Positions 51,551 to 60,538 of a stretch of 64,000 bases of DNA are shown here, one piece after another. A program made the translations under genes and the position numbers. The stretch comes from Streptosporangium saharense. GTDB taxonomy: Bacteria > Actinomycetota > Actinomycetes > Streptosporangiales > Streptosporangiaceae. The stretch's first letter is position 1; every line of letters starts with the position of its first letter. The notes beneath the pieces are model-generated. The model was given only the letters and a program-made list of their open reading frames with translations. It searched no databases and was not told the DNA's origin. Location of the stretch: positions 1 to 64,000 of the forward strand of contig NZ_JACHJP010000006.1 in assembly GCF_014203715.1 (NCBI RefSeq), written 5' to 3'.

Positions 51551-52449
51551 ACCACCACAGGAGACGGTTCGTCGCCGGGTTCCTCGCCGTCCCGGTCACG
51601 CTCTACACGGTCTACGTGCTCTCGCCCTGCGCGCAGGCCCTCGTCATCGCGCTCACCGACTGGCGCGGGGTCAACGCCGTCCCGCGCTTCGTGGGGGTGG
51701 ACAACTTCCGCAGGCTCCTCGGCGACGAGGTCTTCCTGCGGGCGGCCGGTCACAACCTCCTGCTGCTCGCGCTGGTGCCGCCGCTGACCATCGGGCTCGC
51801 TCTGCTGTTCGCCTGGCTGCTGACCGGCGACGGCACGGCCCGGCGCACGGTCAGGGGGGCCGGGCTCTACCGGGTGGTCTTCTTCTTCCCGCAGGTGCTG
51901 GCCGTCGTCCTGGTCGCCGTCCTGTTCCGGCAGATCCTCAGGCCGGACGGCAACGGGATGCTCAACGCCCCGCTGACCGCCCTGGGGTTCGCGCCGGTGG
52001 GACCGCTCGCCGACACGGATCTCGCGCTGTGGGCCGTGCTGTTCGTGCTGGTCTGGCAGGCGGTCGGGTTCTACGTCGTGCTCTTCTCCGCGGGCATCGC
52101 CTCCATCCCGCGCGAGCTGTTCGAGGCCGCGGCCATCGACGGCGCCGGGGGCGGACGGCTGTTCCTGCGGATCACCCTCCCGCTGCTGCGGGACACGGTC
52201 CAGGCGGGCTGGGTCTATCTCGGCGTCGCCGCGCTCGACGTCTTCGCCGTGGTGTGGGTGATGACGGCCGAGCACGGCGGCCCCGACCACTCCACGACCG
52301 TGATGGCGGCCGAGGTCTACCGCAACGCCTTCCACTACTCCAGGTTCGGCTACGCCTGCGCGATGGGCGTGGTGCTGTTCGTGATCACCACCGGGTTCGC
52401 GGTGCTGGTGCTGCGCCTGACCCGGCGCGAGCGGATCGAGTTCCGGTGA
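51547..52449 (+). CDS. Sugar ABC transporter permease (MalF/NgcF type)
   Basis: A 300-residue inner-membrane permease with six predicted helices. The ATG at 51547 overlaps the preceding stop (ATGA). The ATPase-contact EAA loop is PRELFEAAAIDGAGGGRLF. It forms a heterodimer with the next permease. The operon lacks its own ATPase, as is usual for actinobacterial sugar systems that share MsiK. Confidence 0.92.
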   Translation: MNHHRRRFVAGFLAVPVTLYTVYVLSPCAQALVIALTDWRGVNAVPRFVGVDNFRRLLGDEVFLRAAGHNLLLLALVPPLTIGLALLFAWLLTGDGTARRTVRGAGLYRVVFFFPQVLAVVLVAVLFRQILRPDGNGMLNAPLTALGFAPVGPLADTDLALWAVLFVLVWQAVGFYVVLFSAGIASIPRELFEAAAIDGAGGGRLFLRITLPLLRDTVQAGWVYLGVAALDVFAVVWVMTAEHGGPDHSTTVMAAEVYRNAFHYSRFGYACAMGVVLFVITTGFAVLVLRLTRRERIEFR

Positions 52450-53312
52450 GCGCGGCCCGTGCTCGATTCATGGCGGCCCTCTCGCACGCCGTGCTGCTCT
52501 GGTGGGCGGTCCTGGTCACGGTGCCGATCGTGTGGACCTTCCTGGCCTCGGTGAAGAGCGAGCGGGAGATCTTCGGCGACGCCTGGTCGCTGCCCGCCTC
52601 GGTCCGCCTCGACAACTGGGCCCGCGCCTGGCAGCAGGCGCACGTGGGCCGCTACATGCTCAACAGCGTCGTCGTGGTCGCGTGCGGTACGGCGGGCACC
52701 ATGCTGCTGGGCGCGATGGCCGCCTACGTGCTGGCCCGCTACCGCTTCCGTGGGAGCCGGGTCGTGCACGCCTTGTTCGTCGCGGGCCTGGCCCTGCCGG
52801 TCTATCTGGTGCTGACCCCGCTGTTCTTCGTCGTCAGGAACACCGGCGCGCTGCCGCTGGTCGGCCCGTTCATCGGCCTGAACACCCACGGCGGGCTGGT
52901 CCTGGTCTACGTCGCCTTCTCCCTGCCGTTCACGGTGTTCTTCCTCACGGCCTTCTTCAGGACCCTGCCGGAGACGGTCGCGGAGGCCGCCTTCGTGGAC
53001 GGGGCATCGCACACCCGGGTGTTCTTCCAGATCATGCTGCCGATGGCCAGGCCGGGCGTCGTCAGTGTGACGATCTTCAACGTGCTCGGTCAGTGGAACC
53101 AGTACCAGCTTCCCCTGGTGCTGCTGCCCTCGGACCGGGACCGCTGGGTGCTCACGCAGGGCATCGCCGACATCTCGACCACGGCGGGCTACGACGCCGA
53201 CTGGGGAGCGCTGTTCGCCGCGCTGGGCATGGCGATCCTCCCGATGATCGTCGTCCACGCGCTCCTGCAGGGACAGATCCGCAGGGGACTGACCGCGGGG
53301 GCGTTCAAGTAG
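52446..53312 (+). CDS. Sugar ABC transporter permease (MalG/NgcG type)
   Basis: A 288-residue inner-membrane permease. The GTG at 52446 overlaps the preceding stop (GTGA); an ATG at 52470 is an alternative. The EAA loop is PETVAEAAFVDGASHTRVFF. The C-terminus GLTAGAFK matches the family. It completes the transmembrane part of the transporter. Confidence 0.92.
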   Translation: MSAARARFMAALSHAVLLWWAVLVTVPIVWTFLASVKSEREIFGDAWSLPASVRLDNWARAWQQAHVGRYMLNSVVVVACGTAGTMLLGAMAAYVLARYRFRGSRVVHALFVAGLALPVYLVLTPLFFVVRNTGALPLVGPFIGLNTHGGLVLVYVAFSLPFTVFFLTAFFRTLPETVAEAAFVDGASHTRVFFQIMLPMARPGVVSVTIFNVLGQWNQYQLPLVLLPSDRDRWVLTQGIADISTTAGYDADWGALFAALGMAILPMIVVHALLQGQIRRGLTAGAFK

Positions 53313-53318
53313 ATCGAA

Positions 53319-53347
53319 TTTGGCCGTTCACGGGGACCGGGTTAACT
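53319..53347 (+). promoter_or_regulatory. Promoter of the chitosanase gene
   Basis: TTTGGC (53319-53324), a 17-base spacer and TTAACT (53342-53347), followed by six bases and the GTG at 53354. It is a leaderless promoter, so the chitosanase can be transcribed independently of the transporter. Confidence 0.5.
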
Positions 53348-53353
53348 GTTGGG

Positions 53354-54250
53354 GTGACCCTGACGACATATCGGGCAAACGGCCCTCTCTCCTCCAAACG
53401 CCGTCTCCTCGGCCTGCTGCTCGTGCCCGTGGTGGCCGTGGTCCCGCTCGCCCCGGCCCAGGCCGCCCACGCGGGACCGGCCAGATCCAGCGTCTCCGGC
53501 GTGGCCCTGGACGCCGCCCCGGACCCGGACCGTCCGGCGCCGGGGCTCGACGACCCGGCCAAGAAGGAGATCGCGATGAAGCTGGTCTCCAGCGCCGAGA
53601 ACTCCTCGCTCGACTGGCGGGCGCAGTACAAGTACATCGAGGACATCGACGACGAGCGCGGCTACACGGCGGGCATCATCGGCTTCTGCTCGGGCACCGG
53701 GGACATGCTGGACCTGGTCAAGCTCTACACCCGGCGCAAGCCGCACAACCCGCTGGCCAAGTACCTCCCGGCCCTGCGCCGCGTCAACGGCACCGACTCG
53801 CACAAGGGCCTCGACCCGGGCTTCACGAAGGCGTGGGCCCGCGCGGCCAAGGACAAGGCGTTCAGGAAGGCGCAGAACCACGAGCGGGACCGGCTCTACT
53901 TCCGCCCCGCCGTACGGCAGGCGAAGAAGGACGGGCTGCGGACCCTCGGCCAGTTCGTCTACTACGACGCCCTCGTCATGCACGGTGGCGGCGACGACCC
54001 GCTCAGCTTCGGGGCGATCCGCAAAAACGCGCTGAAGAAGGCCAGGCCGCCGTCGCGGGGCGGTGACGAGGTCGCCTACCTCAACGCCTTCCTCGACGCC
54101 CGCAAGGTCGCCATGAAGGCCGAGTCCGCCCACGAGGACACCAGCAGGATCGACACCGCACAGCGGGTCTTCCTCAGGAAGGGCAACCTCGACCTGAACA
54201 CGCCGCTGTCGTGGAAGGTCTACGGCGACTCCTACCGCATCGGGAAGTAG
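53354..54250 (+). CDS. csn: Chitosanase, glycoside hydrolase family 46
   Basis: A 298-residue secreted enzyme that cuts beta-1,4-linked glucosamine polymers. A signal region (KRRLLGLLLVPVVAVVPLAP) is followed by a catalytic domain very like the Streptomyces sp. N174 enzyme: LVSSAENSSLDW, YIEDIDDERGYTAGIIGFCS and GNLDLNTPLSWK. By alignment with N174 the acid is Glu82 and the second catalytic residue Asp100. It follows the sugar transporter genes, so its products are probably imported by them. It ends four bases from the convergent TetR gene. Confidence 0.95.
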   Translation: MTLTTYRANGPLSSKRRLLGLLLVPVVAVVPLAPAQAAHAGPARSSVSGVALDAAPDPDRPAPGLDDPAKKEIAMKLVSSAENSSLDWRAQYKYIEDIDDERGYTAGIIGFCSGTGDMLDLVKLYTRRKPHNPLAKYLPALRRVNGTDSHKGLDPGFTKAWARAAKDKAFRKAQNHERDRLYFRPAVRQAKKDGLRTLGQFVYYDALVMHGGGDDPLSFGAIRKNALKKARPPSRGGDEVAYLNAFLDARKVAMKAESAHEDTSRIDTAQRVFLRKGNLDLNTPLSWKVYGDSYRIGK

Positions 54251-54254
54251 GGGG

Positions 54255-54938
54255 TCAGGCCCGCTCGCCGGTCGCCAGGCCGTCGAACAGGACCGTGATG
54301 TAGTGGTCGGCCAGTGCCGCGGTGTTCAGGCGTCCCCCCGGCCTGAACCAGCGGACCGTGACCCAGACGCTGTCGCGGACCATGCGGTAGGTGAGCTTGG
54401 TGTCGATGTCCCCGCGGAGCTGCCCGATGGCCTGGCCGCGCTCGATCTGCTCGACCCACATCCGCTCGACCTCCTCCTCGGTCCTGACCAGGTAGGCGAA
54501 GCGGTCCCCGGGCAGGGAGAGCAGGTAGTTCCAGTCGTTCTGCATGACGGTGATCGCCGCGCGGTGCGGTTCGAGCGTGCCGAAGGCGACGCGGACCATC
54601 TCCGACAGGGTCGTGCGGGGGTCGTCCCGCCGGTCGAGCACCGCGCGGTAGCGGCTGACGAGGTCGTCGAGGAAGGTGGTCAGCACCTCGTCGACGATCG
54701 TCTCCTTGGAGTCGAAGTGGTGGTAGAGGCTGCCGGACAGGATGCCCGCCTCCTCCGCGATCTCGCGGACGGTCGTCGCCTGGAAGCCCTTGCGGGCGAA
54801 GAGGTCGGCGGCGAGTTTCACGAGGTGGTCGCGGCGCTCCGAGGCGGAGCCCGATGAGGCCGCGCGCTTCGTCGTGCCCTGGCGTCTGACGGGGGTGGTC
54901 GCGGCGCCGGAGTTCTTTCTCGTGTTCACGTCCTCCAT
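54255..54938 (-). CDS. TetR-family regulator (KstR2-like)
   Basis: A 227-residue repressor-type protein from the ATG at 54938 (a GTG at 54929 is possible). The helix-turn-helix is TVREIAEEAGILSGSLYHHF. The whole protein resembles KstR2-type TetR proteins, which respond to CoA thioesters in steroid degradation. No fatty acid or steroid gene is nearby, so the target is unclear. The perfect palindrome at 54961-54974 is its likely operator. Confidence 0.85.
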   Translation of the reverse strand: MEDVNTRKNSGAATTPVRRQGTTKRAASSGSASERRDHLVKLAADLFARKGFQATTVREIAEEAGILSGSLYHHFDSKETIVDEVLTTFLDDLVSRYRAVLDRRDDPRTTLSEMVRVAFGTLEPHRAAITVMQNDWNYLLSLPGDRFAYLVRTEEEVERMWVEQIERGQAIGQLRGDIDTKLTYRMVRDSVWVTVRWFRPGGRLNTAALADHYITVLFDGLATGERA

Positions 54939-54960
54939 TATGAGTCTTTGCGCAATCGCT

Positions 54961-54974
54961 TGTTCGCGCGAACA
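54961..54974. promoter_or_regulatory. Perfect 14-bp palindrome, probable TetR operator
   Basis: TGTTCGCGCGAACA reads the same on both strands and lies 22 bases upstream of the TetR start codon, in promoter position. Confidence 0.68.
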
Positions 54975-55348
54975 CACCAGCTCACTGCGGCATTCGTGCG
55001 CAACCAGGTGCCCGTGCCGTACGGCTCGCGCCCGGGGGTTTCGGTTTTCCGTAAGGGGGTGGGAAAGCCTTCCCTTACCGACAAAACTCATAAACGTCAC
55101 TTCACCGGACAAGGCTCTCCTTCCTTCCGGTGTGCCCCACCGCCGGGAGGGGTTCGTGACGGATCCGGCTCCGATGCCGTGGGCCGCACGGATGGTTTTG
55201 TCCCCGGGCCCGTCGTCGTGACGCACCCGGTACGTCCCGTGGCTTCCGGTGACCGTGCCCCCTGCTGTCGCTGGAGCGTTCCCGAGCATCGGGTATCACT
55301 CCGGAACACAGGATCTTGACGGAAGGCCCATGGTCAGCCCCCTAGCGA

Positions 55349-55365
55349 TAAAGAAAGTTTCCTAT
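55349..55365. promoter_or_regulatory. ROK/NagC-type operator-like dyad
   Basis: TAAAGAAAGTTTCCTAT contains the palindrome GAAAGTTTC and resembles the AGGAAAGTTTCCT-type sites that I recall for ROK-family aminosugar regulators in Streptomyces (for example around chitosanase genes). It is in the upstream region of the GH3 hexosaminidase gene. No ROK gene is in the window. Confidence 0.45.
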
Positions 55366-55479
55366 TAGATTTGCGCGCAAGGCCGATGGGAGCGCTTCCT
55401 TCCGGGGCTGATTGAACACAACATGGTGTCCGCGTGTCCTCGGCATGTGATGCCGGCCGGCGGTAGGCGAGGAGGGTGC

Positions 55480-56985
55480 ATGAAGCGCGGCCAAGAGCTG
55501 CTTCGTCTGGCGGACACGGTTGTTCTCCCGGGATTCGTGGGCAAGTCACCGCCCGACTGGATCCGCAGACGCCTGAGCGACGGTCTGACCGGGGTGGTGC
55601 TCTTCTCCAGGAACATCGCCACCCCCTCCCAGGTCGCCGACCTCACCGCGGCGCTGCGCGCGGAGAACCCGCAGGTCCTCGTGGGCATCGACGAGGAGTC
55701 AGGAGAGGTGACCCGGCTTGAGGCCGCGGCGGGGAGCACGCGCCCCGGCAGCTTCGCCCTCGGCGTCGTGGACGACGTGACGCTCACCGAGGAACTCGCC
55801 GCCGACCTCGGCCGCGACCTGGCCCTGGCGGGCGTCAACCTCAACTTCGCGCCCTCCGCCGACGTCAACTCCAACCCCGACAACCCGGTCATCGGCCTGC
55901 GCTCCTTCGGCGCCGACCCCGACCTGGTCTCCCGGCACACCGCGGCCTGGATCAGGGGCCTGCAGTCGGCGGGCGTCGCCGCCTGCGCCAAGCACTTCCC
56001 CGGGCACGGGGACACCTCGGTCGACTCCCACCACAGCGTCCCGCTGGTTCCGGCGTCCCCCGAGGAGCTGCGCGAGGTCGCGCTGCGGCCCTTCCGCGCG
56101 GCCATCGCCGAGGGCGTGCACACGGTCATGACGGGCCACCTGCTGGTCTCCGCGCTCGACCCGGGTGTGCCCGCGACGCTCAGCGGCAAGGTGCTGCACG
56201 ACCTGCTCCGCGCCGAACTCGGCTTCGAGGGCGTCATCATCACCGACGGCATCGAGATGACCGCCGTCTCGGGACCGTACGGCATCGGCGGAGCCTCGGC
56301 GCTGGCCATCGCCGGGGGCGCGGACGCGATCTGCGTCGGCGGTCAGAACGCCGACGAGCAGACCGCGATCGACGTCCGCGACGCCATCGTGGACGCGGTG
56401 ATCGAGGGCAGGCTCCCCGAGGAGAGGCTGGCCGACGCCGCGCGGCGGGTGTGCGAGCTGGCCCTCTGGGCGGCCTCGGCCCCCAGGCGTAACGGCGCGG
56501 CGCCCTCGCGTCCCGGCGAGGTCTCCATCGGACTTGAGGCCGCCAGACGGGCGCTGCGGATCACCCGCCGCTCGGCGAGCGCCGCCCTCCCGCTGGCCGC
56601 CCCGCCCCACGTGCTCGAACTGGCCCCCGAGATGAACCTCGCCATCGAGAAGGACACGCCCTGGGGCGTCGGCGAGCCGCTCGGCAAGCTCCTGCCCGGC
56701 ACCACGGTGACGCGCCTGGACGCGTCGAACGCGACCGGGAGCGCGATCGAGGGGGTGCTGGCCGCCGCGACCGACAGGCCGCTGGTCGCCGTCGTCCGCG
56801 ACGCCCACCGTCACCCCTGGCAGATGGACGCGCTGCAGCACCTGCTGGCCGCGCGCTCCGACGCCGTCGTGGTCGAGATGGGCCTGCCGGGACGCTCCGA
56901 CCTCGGCGCCGTCCACATCGCCACCCACGGATCGGCCAAGGTGTGCGGCCAGGCCGCCGCCGAGGTGCTGGCCGGGGACGTCTGA
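55480..56985 (+). CDS. Beta-N-acetylhexosaminidase, GH3 (NagZ-type)
   Basis: A 501-residue cytoplasmic enzyme, starting at the ATG at 55480 behind GAGGAGGG. It has KHFPGHGDTSVDSHHSVP, the loop with the catalytic Asp182/His184 dyad of NagZ-type enzymes, and the nucleophile Asp256 in IITDGIEM. The catalytic barrel is about 1-335; a second alpha/beta domain (about 360-500) is present, as in many Gram-positive members. It removes terminal N-acetylglucosamine from wall fragments or chito-oligosaccharides, matching the transporter and chitosanase before it. Confidence 0.9.
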   Translation: MKRGQELLRLADTVVLPGFVGKSPPDWIRRRLSDGLTGVVLFSRNIATPSQVADLTAALRAENPQVLVGIDEESGEVTRLEAAAGSTRPGSFALGVVDDVTLTEELAADLGRDLALAGVNLNFAPSADVNSNPDNPVIGLRSFGADPDLVSRHTAAWIRGLQSAGVAACAKHFPGHGDTSVDSHHSVPLVPASPEELREVALRPFRAAIAEGVHTVMTGHLLVSALDPGVPATLSGKVLHDLLRAELGFEGVIITDGIEMTAVSGPYGIGGASALAIAGGADAICVGGQNADEQTAIDVRDAIVDAVIEGRLPEERLADAARRVCELALWAASAPRRNGAAPSRPGEVSIGLEAARRALRITRRSASAALPLAAPPHVLELAPEMNLAIEKDTPWGVGEPLGKLLPGTTVTRLDASNATGSAIEGVLAAATDRPLVAVVRDAHRHPWQMDALQHLLAARSDAVVVEMGLPGRSDLGAVHIATHGSAKVCGQAAAEVLAGDV

Positions 56986-56990
56986 GACGG

Positions 56991-57032
56991 CGTGCCCGCC
57001 CGTCCCCGGGCCGCGAGGACGGGCGGGACACG
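56991..57032. terminator. Bidirectional terminator
   Basis: CCCGCCCGTCC (56995-57005) pairs with GGACGGGCGGG (57017-57027), extended by CGTG/CACG past a bulged A. It lies between the convergent GH3 and DUF2252 genes. Confidence 0.85.
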
Positions 57033-57033
57033 C

Positions 57034-58347
57034 TCACAGGCAGGGCAGACGGCCGTTGCGGAACAGGTCGACGAACAGCTGATGGTCGGCCCTGGCCCGC
57101 GCGCCGTAGGCGTGGGCGAAGTCGACGAGCATGCGGGTGAAGCCCGCGGTGTCGCCGCCGACCACGTTCACGATCGCGTCCTCGGTCGAGAAGTCGACCA
57201 GGTCGTGGCTGGACTCGTCGTCGGCCACCGAGTGCATGCGGGCCACGGCCCTGCCGAGGTCGCCGATCACCGAGGCCAGCTCCTCGGGCTCGTTGACGTC
57301 ACCCCAGTCGAGGTCGGCCGAGTAGGGGGAGACCTCGGCGACGAGCTGGCCGACGCCGTTCAGCGTCGTGTAGCCGAGCCAGGGGTCGGCGTAGGCCTGC
57401 AGGGCCCGCTGCGACTCCGCCGTCCGGTGCCCCTGGTGCCTGAAGTAGCCGCGCACCTTCTCGTCGGTGATGTATCTCGCGACGGCCGGGACCTGGGCCT
57501 GCTTCATGTAGAGGATGACGTCGTTCTCCAGGGCCTGGGTGTGGCCCTCAAGGAGCATGTTGTAGGACGGCAGGCCCGCCGAGCCGATGCCGACCCCGAA
57601 GCGCAGCGCGAAGTCCTTGATCCTGTGCTCGACCACGGACCCCGAGGCGGAGGCCGAGGGCGGGAGCGTGGTGAGGTAGTCCTCGAAGGCCGCCTCGACG
57701 GCGTGCCTGGTCTCCTCGTCGATCGGGTGACGGCCGTCCATGACGGCGAACCTGCGCTCGAAGTTGTCGATCGTGGTCTCGGCGTCGAGCAGCGCGACCC
57801 GGGTGTTCAGCCGGGCGACCTGGAGCACCCGGTGCAGCACGCCGGTGGTGGTGTCCAGGGTCAGTGAGCCGATCGCGTCGTCACCGCCCTCGGAGATGCC
57901 GGTCAGCTCGGTGAGGTAGGCGCCGGTGAACCCCGAGACCAGGTCGGTGATCACCTCGTCCGACAGCGCCTTGGCGTAGCCGATGAGCGCGACGCTGGCC
58001 ACGAACCGCTTGAGGTCCCACACGTAGGGGCCGACGTAGGCCTCGTCGAAGTCGTTGACGTTGAAGACCAGGACGCCGGAGGCGTTCATGTAGGTGCCGA
58101 AGTTCTCCGCGTGCAGGTCGCCGTGGATCCACACCCGGCTCGTCTGGCCGTCGAGGAAGGCCGTGTCGGCGTAGGAACCGGCCATGTCCGCGTAGAACAG
58201 GCAGGCGCTGCCCCGGTAGAAGGCGAACGGGGAGGCGGCCATCTTCCTGAACTTGCGCCGGAAGGCCGGGGGGTCGCGCCTGATCGAATCACCGAACTCG
58301 GTGATCAGGACATCGAGAATGTGCGCCGAGCGCCCATCGGTGGTCAT
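57034..58347 (-). CDS. DUF2252-family protein (kinase-like fold)
   Basis: A 437-residue cytoplasmic protein from the ATG at 58347. The DUF2252 hallmarks are FYRGSACLFYAD, SRVWIHGDLHAENFGT and VFNVNDFDEAYVGPYVWDLK, which resemble the HGDLHxxN catalytic loop and metal-binding Asp of aminoglycoside-phosphotransferase-like kinases. The family is widespread in actinobacteria and its substrate is unknown. A TAACGT seven bases upstream of the ATG suggests a leaderless mRNA. Confidence 0.87.
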   Translation of the reverse strand: MTTDGRSAHILDVLITEFGDSIRRDPPAFRRKFRKMAASPFAFYRGSACLFYADMAGSYADTAFLDGQTSRVWIHGDLHAENFGTYMNASGVLVFNVNDFDEAYVGPYVWDLKRFVASVALIGYAKALSDEVITDLVSGFTGAYLTELTGISEGGDDAIGSLTLDTTTGVLHRVLQVARLNTRVALLDAETTIDNFERRFAVMDGRHPIDEETRHAVEAAFEDYLTTLPPSASASGSVVEHRIKDFALRFGVGIGSAGLPSYNMLLEGHTQALENDVILYMKQAQVPAVARYITDEKVRGYFRHQGHRTAESQRALQAYADPWLGYTTLNGVGQLVAEVSPYSADLDWGDVNEPEELASVIGDLGRAVARMHSVADDESSHDLVDFSTEDAIVNVVGGDTAGFTRMLVDFAHAYGARARADHQLFVDLFRNGRLPCL

Positions 58348-58670
58348 GGTGCGCACGTTAGGGCCACCGGTCCCGCCTCCGCCAGACGCGGATGCCGCAA
58401 TGCTGCCACGAGGCGGTGCCGTACGGCATCGCGCGAGGGCGTGGGAGGGGATCGGATCCAATCTGGACGCCCCCCTTTCGGGTTGCACGGCCCGGCCCGC
58501 ACGCCGGTTTTAACACTATTTATCCGGTTTTTTGGTCCTATTTGCGATCATCAAGAGATGTGTGGCATCGTAATCGTACTTTCCCTACTGGTTTAGTGGG
58601 TAAGTGCGGCGAGCCAGTGTCGGCGTCGTCGTATCCAATCACGGAAGACCTCGAACCCCCGGAGGTACCG
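58348..58670. other. 323-base region before the ABC-amidohydrolase operon
   Basis: No gene is supported. The middle (about 58505-58590) is AT-rich compared with its surroundings and probably holds the rightward operon promoter. An imperfect dyad CCCTACT...AGTGGG (about 58585-58602) could be an operator. I saw no TPP or other known riboswitch consensus. Confidence 0.5.
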
Positions 58671-59786
58671 ATGCGGCGCAGAGCCCATCGCCCGACGCGC
58701 GGCGCCGTACTGGCCCTGACCGCCCTGCTGCTCGCGGGCTGCGCGGACAACGCGGGCGCCGGGCCCGCGTCCCCCGCCTCGGAAGGGACCGCGAGCGCGG
58801 CCCAGAAGGCACAGCAGGACCCGGTCAAGCCGCCCGCCTCCATCGAGGAGCTGCGGGCCAAGGTGCAGGGCAAGCGGATCTCCATCGCCAGCGCCGCCTT
58901 CCCCAACCCCACTCTCACCGGCCTGTACAAGGTCCTCGAACTGCTGGAGAGCGACTTCGGCGTCACGGCCGACTTCCGGCTGATGGACTCGACCCCGCTC
59001 AACGCCGCCCTGATCGGCGGACAGGTGCAGATCGGCCACGTCTCCCTCGGCGGCCTGGCCGCGGCCAAGGAGGCGGGCGCCGACCTGGTGGCGATCGCGG
59101 GCAACGACCAGAAGAACGCCTTCCTCGTCGCGGGCCGCAGCCCCGCCGCCAGCCTCGCCGACCTCAAGGGCAAGCCCTTCGCGGTCTCCCAGAACCTCAC
59201 CTCGATCGTGGGACAGACCGCCTCGAAGTGCTTCGACAAGGCGGGCCTGGACGTCACCAAGGACGTCCAGCTTCTGCACCTGTCCAACATCGGGCAGATC
59301 GTCGAGTCGCTGGAGGCGGGCAAGATCGAGGGTGGCATGTCGGCGACCTTCAGGCAGGCCGACCTCGACCTGGCCAAGCCCGGCGCCTACACCGTGCTCT
59401 GCAAGGGCTGGGAGGCCAACCCGCAGCTCAACGACGTGTGGGCCGTCAGCCGCTCCTGGCTCGACGCCAACCCGGACCTCGCGCTCGCCCTGGCCGTCGC
59501 CGAGATCAAGGCCGACCGGTGGACCCACGACGACAGGGCGGGCTGGCTCGCGCTGGCCCAGTCCAAGATCGACGGGCTCTCCGCCGAGGCCGCGGAGAAC
59601 AACTACCGCACCCTGGTCACCGAACTCGACGACTGGCCCGTCAACGGCAGCCTCGACCAGCAGATGTGCGACTACACCCTGGCCACCTCCAAGGAGTTCG
59701 GCGTCGTCAAGAACGCCTACACCTGCGCCGACCTGGTCACCTTCGACTACCAGAAGGCCGCGGTCGCCTTCCTCGGCGCCAGGTGA
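58671..59786 (+). CDS. ABC transporter substrate-binding lipoprotein (NMT1/SsuA/TauA type)
   Basis: A 371-residue lipoprotein from the ATG at 58671 behind GGAGG. The lipobox is LLLAGCAD. The mature protein has the NMT1/SsuA pattern: FPNPTLTGLYKVLELLESDF, PLNAALIGGQVQIGHVSLGG and SIVGQTASKCFDKAGLDV. Family members bind sulfonates, nitrate, pyrimidine precursors or aromatic acids, so the ligand is open. Its stop overlaps the start of the permease gene (GTGA). Confidence 0.9.
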   Translation: MRRRAHRPTRGAVLALTALLLAGCADNAGAGPASPASEGTASAAQKAQQDPVKPPASIEELRAKVQGKRISIASAAFPNPTLTGLYKVLELLESDFGVTADFRLMDSTPLNAALIGGQVQIGHVSLGGLAAAKEAGADLVAIAGNDQKNAFLVAGRSPAASLADLKGKPFAVSQNLTSIVGQTASKCFDKAGLDVTKDVQLLHLSNIGQIVESLEAGKIEGGMSATFRQADLDLAKPGAYTVLCKGWEANPQLNDVWAVSRSWLDANPDLALALAVAEIKADRWTHDDRAGWLALAQSKIDGLSAEAAENNYRTLVTELDDWPVNGSLDQQMCDYTLATSKEFGVVKNAYTCADLVTFDYQKAAVAFLGAR

Positions 59787-60538
59787 CGGCCCCGGCCCGC
59801 GACTGGGCGGTCAGGATCGCCGCCCTCGCCCTCCTGCTGCTGGTCTGGCAGCAGGTCGCGCAGCGGCTGCCCGCGGCGATCCTGCCCACCCCGGTCCGGG
59901 TCGGCGCCGCCGCGCGGGACCTGCTCACCGGCGGGGAACTCGCCCTGGCCTGGGGACAGACCGTGACCCAGGTGGCCGTGGCCATGGCGCTCGCCTCGGT
60001 CGCGGGCGTCGGGCTCGGACTGCTCCTGGGCTGGTACCGCCCGCTCGACCAACTGCTCTCCCCGCTGCTCGGCGCCCTCTTCCTCACCCCGAGGATCGCG
60101 CTGGTGCCGCTCATCGCCCTGTGGTTCGGCCTGCAGGACCTCGCGAAGATCGTGCTGATCCTGGCGTTCGGCTTCTTCGAGGTCTTCTTCACCGTCCGCG
60201 ACGGCGTGCGCGGCATGGAGCGCTCCTATCTGGAGCTGGCCCGCGCCTACGGCGTGCCCACCTGGCGGACGCTGCGGACCGTGGTCCTGCCCGCCGCCAG
60301 GCCGTACGTGCTGACCGGGTTGCGGCTCGGACTGCTGCACGCGCTGGTCGGGGTGGTGCTCGCCGGGTTCTTCCTGGAGACCAGCGGCATCGGCGGGCTG
60401 ATCTACAACCTCGGCGCGGCCCTGCGCACCGCGGAGCTCGTCGCCGCCCTGCTGTCCGTCATGGTCGTCGGCCTGGCCGTCAACGTCGGGCTGCGGCGCC
60501 TCGAAGCCCGGCTCACCCCCTGGCAGGTGACACGATGA
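59783..60538 (+). CDS. ABC transporter permease (SsuC/TauC type), first
   Basis: A 251-residue inner-membrane permease from the GTG at 59783. The EAA loop is MERSYLELARAYGVPTWRTL. About six helices are predicted. It differs clearly from the second permease, so the transporter has a heterodimeric channel, whereas SsuC and TauC normally form homodimers. Confidence 0.88.
   Translation: MTAPARDWAVRIAALALLLLVWQQVAQRLPAAILPTPVRVGAAARDLLTGGELALAWGQTVTQVAVAMALASVAGVGLGLLLGWYRPLDQLLSPLLGALFLTPRIALVPLIALWFGLQDLAKIVLILAFGFFEVFFTVRDGVRGMERSYLELARAYGVPTWRTLRTVVLPAARPYVLTGLRLGLLHALVGVVLAGFFLETSGIGGLIYNLGAALRTAELVAALLSVMVVGLAVNVGLRRLEARLTPWQVTR

Larger units (their letters stand above)
54939..55479. other. 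541-base region between TetR and the GH3 gene
   Basis: No gene is supported. Small frames here have no ribosome-binding site and odd composition. It contains a TetR-type palindrome (54961), hairpins GTAAGGG/CCCTTAC (55051-55078) and CACCGGA/TCCGGTG (55103-55132), a ROK-type operator-like dyad (55349-55365) and TTGCGCGCAA (55371-55380). The unusual length suggests complex control or a small RNA. Confidence 0.55.

Noticed and set aside
54948-55319. 123-codon open frame between TetR and GH3
   Set aside because: Starts inside the TetR promoter region, has no ribosome-binding site and no recognisable motif.
58604-59782. Open frame running into the first SsuC-type permease from upstream
   Set aside because: Its first part is an out-of-frame reading of the binding-protein gene. 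The permease starts at the GTG at 59783, overlapping the preceding stop.
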